Assembly: GCA_948466105.1 (NCBI GenBank)
Contig: CAOJZR010000024.1
Coordinates: 1-7,791 of the forward strand
Reading direction: 5' to 3'
Source of the DNA: an uncultured Bacillota bacterium
Lineage (GTDB): Bacteria; Bacillota_I; Bacilli_A; RF39; UBA660
DNA: 7,791 bases
Shown here: one piece after another, positions 5,762 to 7,791 of the stretch
Numbering within the stretch: position 1 is the stretch's first letter
How the letters are laid out: the number at the start of each line of letters is the position of its first letter
Program-made: the position numbers and the translations under genes
The notes under the pieces: model-generated
Told to the model about the DNA's origin: nothing
What the model saw: only the letters and a program-made list of their open reading frames with translations
Databases searched by the model: none

Positions 5762-5958
5762 AAAGCCATAAAACGAGCTTTTTTTACTTCTTGAGCAACA
5801 ACTCTTTGATGTTTAGAACAAGTACCAGTAATTCTTCTAGGAAGAATTTTTCCCTTGTCATTACTTATATATTTTTTTATGATTTCATCTTTATAATCAA
5901 GAGTTTTACCTGCACATAATTGACATATTTTTTTCTTTTTTCTATAAAATTCTGCCAT
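5743..5958 (-). CDS. rpsR: Ribosomal protein S18, zinc-ribbon (C+) form
   Basis: This 71-residue 30S protein binds the platform as a dimer with S6. It carries the family core [19 protein letters not shown] (20-38) and [24 protein letters not shown] (39-62). C12, C15, C47 and H50 form the CxxC...CxxH set of the zinc-binding variant; many bacteria instead have a cysteine-free copy. The ATG at 5958 has SD AAGGAGG with 5-nt spacing. It follows ssb by 12 nt and is last in the operon, with the terminator embedded in its 3' end. Confidence 0.97.
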   Translation of the reverse strand: MAEFYRKKKKICQLCAGKTLDYKDEIIKKYISNDKGKILPRRITGTCSKHQRVVAQEVKKARFMAFLPFVK

Positions 5959-5970
5959 ATTTTCCTCCTT

Positions 5971-6429
5971 TTAGTCTAGGAAATTATCATCAATAGAAAC
6001 ACTATCACCAAAATCTGCAAAAGGGTCATTTTCAACGCTTACTTCAGCTACTGGATCAATAGCAGGAGCAATAGGTTCATAATCAAAATCATTCGCACGA
6101 GACTGTGCTTGATTTTTACTTTCTAAAAACTGAACAGAATCCGCTAAAACTTCGGTTGTGTATCTTTTATTACCATCTTTATCAACATAATTTCCTGTTT
6201 GTAATCTTCCTTCAATTGATACCAAGCTTCCTTTATTCAAATAATTACACACATTTTCAGCTTGTTTACGCCATACAACAATATTAATAAAATCTGTTTG
6301 TTTTTCACCTTGGGCATTATTATATGTTCGATTAACAGCTAACGAAAATCTAGTATAAGCTAAATTTGAACTTGTATATCTAAGTTCTGGTTTGGCAGTA
6401 ATTCTACCAACTAACATAACACGATTCAT
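5971..6429 (-). CDS. ssb: Single-stranded DNA-binding protein SSB
   Basis: This 152-residue protein coats single-stranded DNA and recruits repair and replication proteins through its tail. The OB-fold covers about 1-105: [56 protein letters not shown] and [14 protein letters not shown] low-complexity linker rich in acidic residues, Ala, Pro and Asn follows (106-142). The conserved C-terminal tip is normally DDDIPF or DDDLPF with a terminal Phe; here the protein ends SIDDNFLD, with Phe two residues short of the end. The reading frame looks intact to a TAA stop. It lies between rpsF (14 nt) and rpsR (12 nt), the usual Firmicute order, with SD AGAGGT 5 nt before the ATG. Confidence 0.96.
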   Translation of the reverse strand: MNRVMLVGRITAKPELRYTSSNLAYTRFSLAVNRTYNNAQGEKQTDFINIVVWRKQAENVCNYLNKGSLVSIEGRLQTGNYVDKDGNKRYTTEVLADSVQFLESKNQAQSRANDFDYEPIAPAIDPVAEVSVENDPFADFGDSVSIDDNFLD

Positions 6430-6443
6430 TGTTACCTCTTTTC

Positions 6444-6734
6444 TTAAGCTTCTTTTTTTGTAATTAAATGACGAATGATATCTTTACTTATCAATGCTAA
6501 ACGATTAAATTCATTTATTGCATTGTCATTATTAGCTTTAATTGTTAAAACAAAGTAATAACCACTTTTGAAATCTTTTATTTCATAGGCCAATTCTCTT
6601 TGACCCATTTCTTTAGAATCAATAATTTCAGCGCCATTTGAAGTTAAAATATCTTCAAAATTCTTACAAACTTTTTTTACTTCATCTTCTTGTAAAGTTG
6701 GTCTTACAATATAGATAACCTCATATTCTCTCAT
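6444..6734 (-). CDS. rpsF: Ribosomal protein S6
   Basis: This 96-residue 30S platform protein is the partner of S18. It has the ferredoxin-like pattern: [12 protein letters not shown] (strand 1), [21 protein letters not shown] (helix), [27 protein letters not shown] (the conserved G-x-R-x-LAY-I...GyYf core) and a second helix ending [10 protein letters not shown] choose the ATG at 6734 because SD AAGGAGGTG ends 5 nt upstream of it. An in-frame GTG at 6740 would give two more residues but overlaps that SD. First gene of rpsF-ssb-rpsR, with its promoter at 6804-6832. Confidence 0.96.
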   Translation of the reverse strand: MREYEVIYIVRPTLQEDEVKKVCKNFEDILTSNGAEIIDSKEMGQRELAYEIKDFKSGYYFVLTIKANNDNAINEFNRLALISKDIIRHLITKKEA

Positions 6735-6747
6735 TTTCACACCTCCT

Positions 6748-6797
6748 TATGGTCTATTGGCTTTTTTCAACAAAAAGCAAGGAGTAATTTAATACTC
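6748..6797 (-). other. rpsF 5' leader with two hairpins
   Basis: The transcript should begin near 6797. GAGTA pairs with TACTC around six nt at the very start of the leader, and GC-TTTTT (6778-6772) pairs with AAAAA-GC just downstream (down to 6760), ending about 15 nt before the SD. In many bacteria an S6:S18 dimer represses its operon through a leader with a bulged CCG motif. I see no CCG here, so a regulatory role is only a possibility. Confidence 0.35.
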
Positions 6798-6803
6798 GCG
6801 ATT

Positions 6804-6832
6804 ATTATAACAAAAATAATAGATAATGTAAA
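6804..6832 (-). promoter_or_regulatory. Sigma-A promoter of rpsF-ssb-rpsR
   Basis: Minus strand -35 TTTACA (6832-6827; 5 of 6 to consensus), 17-bp spacer, and -10 TATAAT (6809-6804) preceded by TGT, an extended -10. It lies inside the ychF terminator, which shares the -35 box and spacer. Confidence 0.85.
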
Positions 6833-6855
6833 TAGGCTTCTTACTTTATCTATTA
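6812..6855 (-). terminator. Terminator of ychF
   Basis: Minus strand TAATAGATAA (6855-6846) pairs with TTATCTATTA (6826-6817). After an A-A mismatch GTAAG pairs with TTTAC, closing a loop of about 7 nt. Five T follow (6816-6812). The stem is AT-rich but long, and it starts 29 nt after the ychF stop codon. Confidence 0.65.
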
Positions 6856-6883
6856 ATAAAACTATGCTTATAAATTTATATTA

Positions 6884-7791
6884 TTAAACATTAAATCTGA
6901 AATAGCAAATATCACCATCTTGCATTTCATAGTCTTTACCTTCAAGGCGCATTTTGCCATTTTCTCTAACTGTCTTCTCACTACCACAAGCTTTTAAAGC
7001 ATTAAAATCCATAATTTCTGCTTTAATAAAACCTTTTTTGAAATCAGTATGAATAATACCTGCACAATCAGGTGCTTTCATACCTTTTTTAAAGGTCCAA
7101 GCTCTAACTTCATCACTACCAGCTGTAAAAAAAGTAGCAAGTCCAAGTAAACTATAAGTCGCTGTTATTAATTTATCTAAACCACTTTCTTTAATTCCAA
7201 TATCATTTAGAAATGTTTTTTTATCTTCATCATTTAATTCACTTAATTCTGATTCAATTTTAGCGCACATTACAATAACGCTACTACCTTCTTTACTAGC
7301 ATAATCTTTTACTTTAGTAACATATGCATTTTCACTAGCTAATAAATCGTTTTCACCAACATTAGCCATATAAATAATGGGTTTAGCTGTTATTAAATTA
7401 AATGGTTTTAATATTTTCTTTTCTTCTTCGGTTAGTTGTAATTTTCTAATTGCTGTATTTTCTTCTAAACTTTTTTTTAATTTTTCTAGCAGCATAACCT
7501 CATTCAATGTTTCTTTATCTTTGGACATACTAGCTTTTTTGCCTATCTTAGATAAACGATTGTCAATTATCTCTAAATCAGAAATAATGAGTTCTACATC
7601 AATTATTTCAATATCTCTTATAGGATCAACTTTATTTTCTACATGAATAATATTAGAATCATCAAAACATCTTACCACTTCACATATAGCATCTACTTCT
7701 CTTATATGAGATAAAAATTTATTTCCTAAACCTTCACCATGAGAAGCTCCTTTTACTAAACCAGCAATATCAGTAAACTCAAATGTTGTGG
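6884..7791 (-). CDS. ychF: Ribosome-associated ATPase YchF (OLA1 family), 5' end outside window
   Basis: The open frame runs to the window edge and gives the last 301 of about 366 residues, so the Walker A (G1) part is outside. The visible part starts at TDIAGLVKGASHGEGLGNKF (the DxxG G3 region, about 6-25), then HIREVDAI and VVRCFDD. An inserted helical coiled-coil arm follows. The G4 motif is NVGE (residues 143-146 of this fragment) instead of NKxD, the mark of YchF proteins, which prefer ATP to GTP. A C-terminal TGS domain contains TFFTAGSDEVRAW, TFKKGMKAPDCAGIIH and DICYFRF near the end. YchF binds the 70S ribosome and affects stress responses and start-codon choice. It ends in TAA at 6886, and its terminator overlaps the rpsF promoter. 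A GTG at 7678 is internal and not the start. Confidence 0.97.
   Translation of the reverse strand, partial: TTFEFTDIAGLVKGASHGEGLGNKFLSHIREVDAICEVVRCFDDSNIIHVENKVDPIRDIEIIDVELIISDLEIIDNRLSKIGKKASMSKDKETLNEVMLLEKLKKSLEENTAIRKLQLTEEEKKILKPFNLITAKPIIYMANVGENDLLASENAYVTKVKDYASKEGSSVIVMCAKIESELSELNDEDKKTFLNDIGIKESGLDKLITATYSLLGLATFFTAGSDEVRAWTFKKGMKAPDCAGIIHTDFKKGFIKAEIMDFNALKACGSEKTVRENGKMRLEGKDYEMQDGDICYFRFNV

Noticed and set aside
6738..6740. GTG start for rpsF
   Set aside because: It overlaps the SD; the ATG at 6734 has proper 5-nt spacing and gives the usual MREYE start.
6748..6797. Canonical S6:S18-binding rpsF leader
   Set aside because: The bulged CCG signature was not found in the leader, so only an unassigned leader is reported.
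842..7791. UGA recoded as tryptophan, as in mycoplasmas
   Set aside because: All six Trp codons checked are TGG and no gene needs read-through of TGA. The lack of TGA stops in nine genes is suggestive only and the sample is small.

Overview
The window is very AT-rich, and all ten protein-coding genes look bacterial, with strong Shine-Dalgarno (SD) sites and U-tract terminators. Gene content and order (ychF | rpsF-ssb-rpsR | infC-rpmI-rplT), a HrcA/CIRCE heat-shock operator, a Bacillus-like infC leader and a ClpB without its N-domain point to a low-GC Firmicute, probably an uncultured Bacilli/Mollicutes-related lineage. This is inference; no 16S gene is present. All six tryptophans I checked are TGG, and the nine visible stop codons are TAA or TAG, so nothing here needs a UGA=Trp code.

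Layout, left to right. Positions 1-183 (minus) hold the start of a small lipoprotein with a PASTA-like segment, cut by the window edge. A divergent intergenic region with a 13-nt direct repeat precedes a small XRE-type helix-turn-helix gene (351-599, plus). Two convergent intrinsic terminators (647-705) separate it from everything that follows, which is all on the minus strand. In transcription order, from the right edge, these are: ychF (5' end outside the window); rpsF-ssb-rpsR; infC-rpmI-rplT; a single gene for a degenerate HD-GYP-like protein; and clpB. Four of these units have a near-consensus sigma-A promoter with a 17-bp spacer inside the window, and most end in a clear hairpin plus U-tract.

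The genes serve translation and proteostasis: ribosomal proteins S6, S18, L20 and L35, initiation factor IF3, the ribosome-associated ATPase YchF, SSB, and the ClpB disaggregase. Two regulatory regions read clearly. The infC leader (5554-5680) carries a three-segment antiterminator/terminator switch of the kind controlled by L20 in Bacillus, and infC itself appears to start at a non-AUG codon (AUA). The clpB promoter has its -35 box inside a CIRCE operator, so HrcA binding should block it directly.

The least ordinary items are an L20 protein with a C-terminal Rho_N/SAP-like domain, an HD-GYP-like protein that has lost most metal ligands, an SSB whose C-terminal tip does not end in Phe, and the compact overlap of the ychF terminator with the rpsF promoter. 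I saw no mobile element, CRISPR array, tRNA or rRNA.
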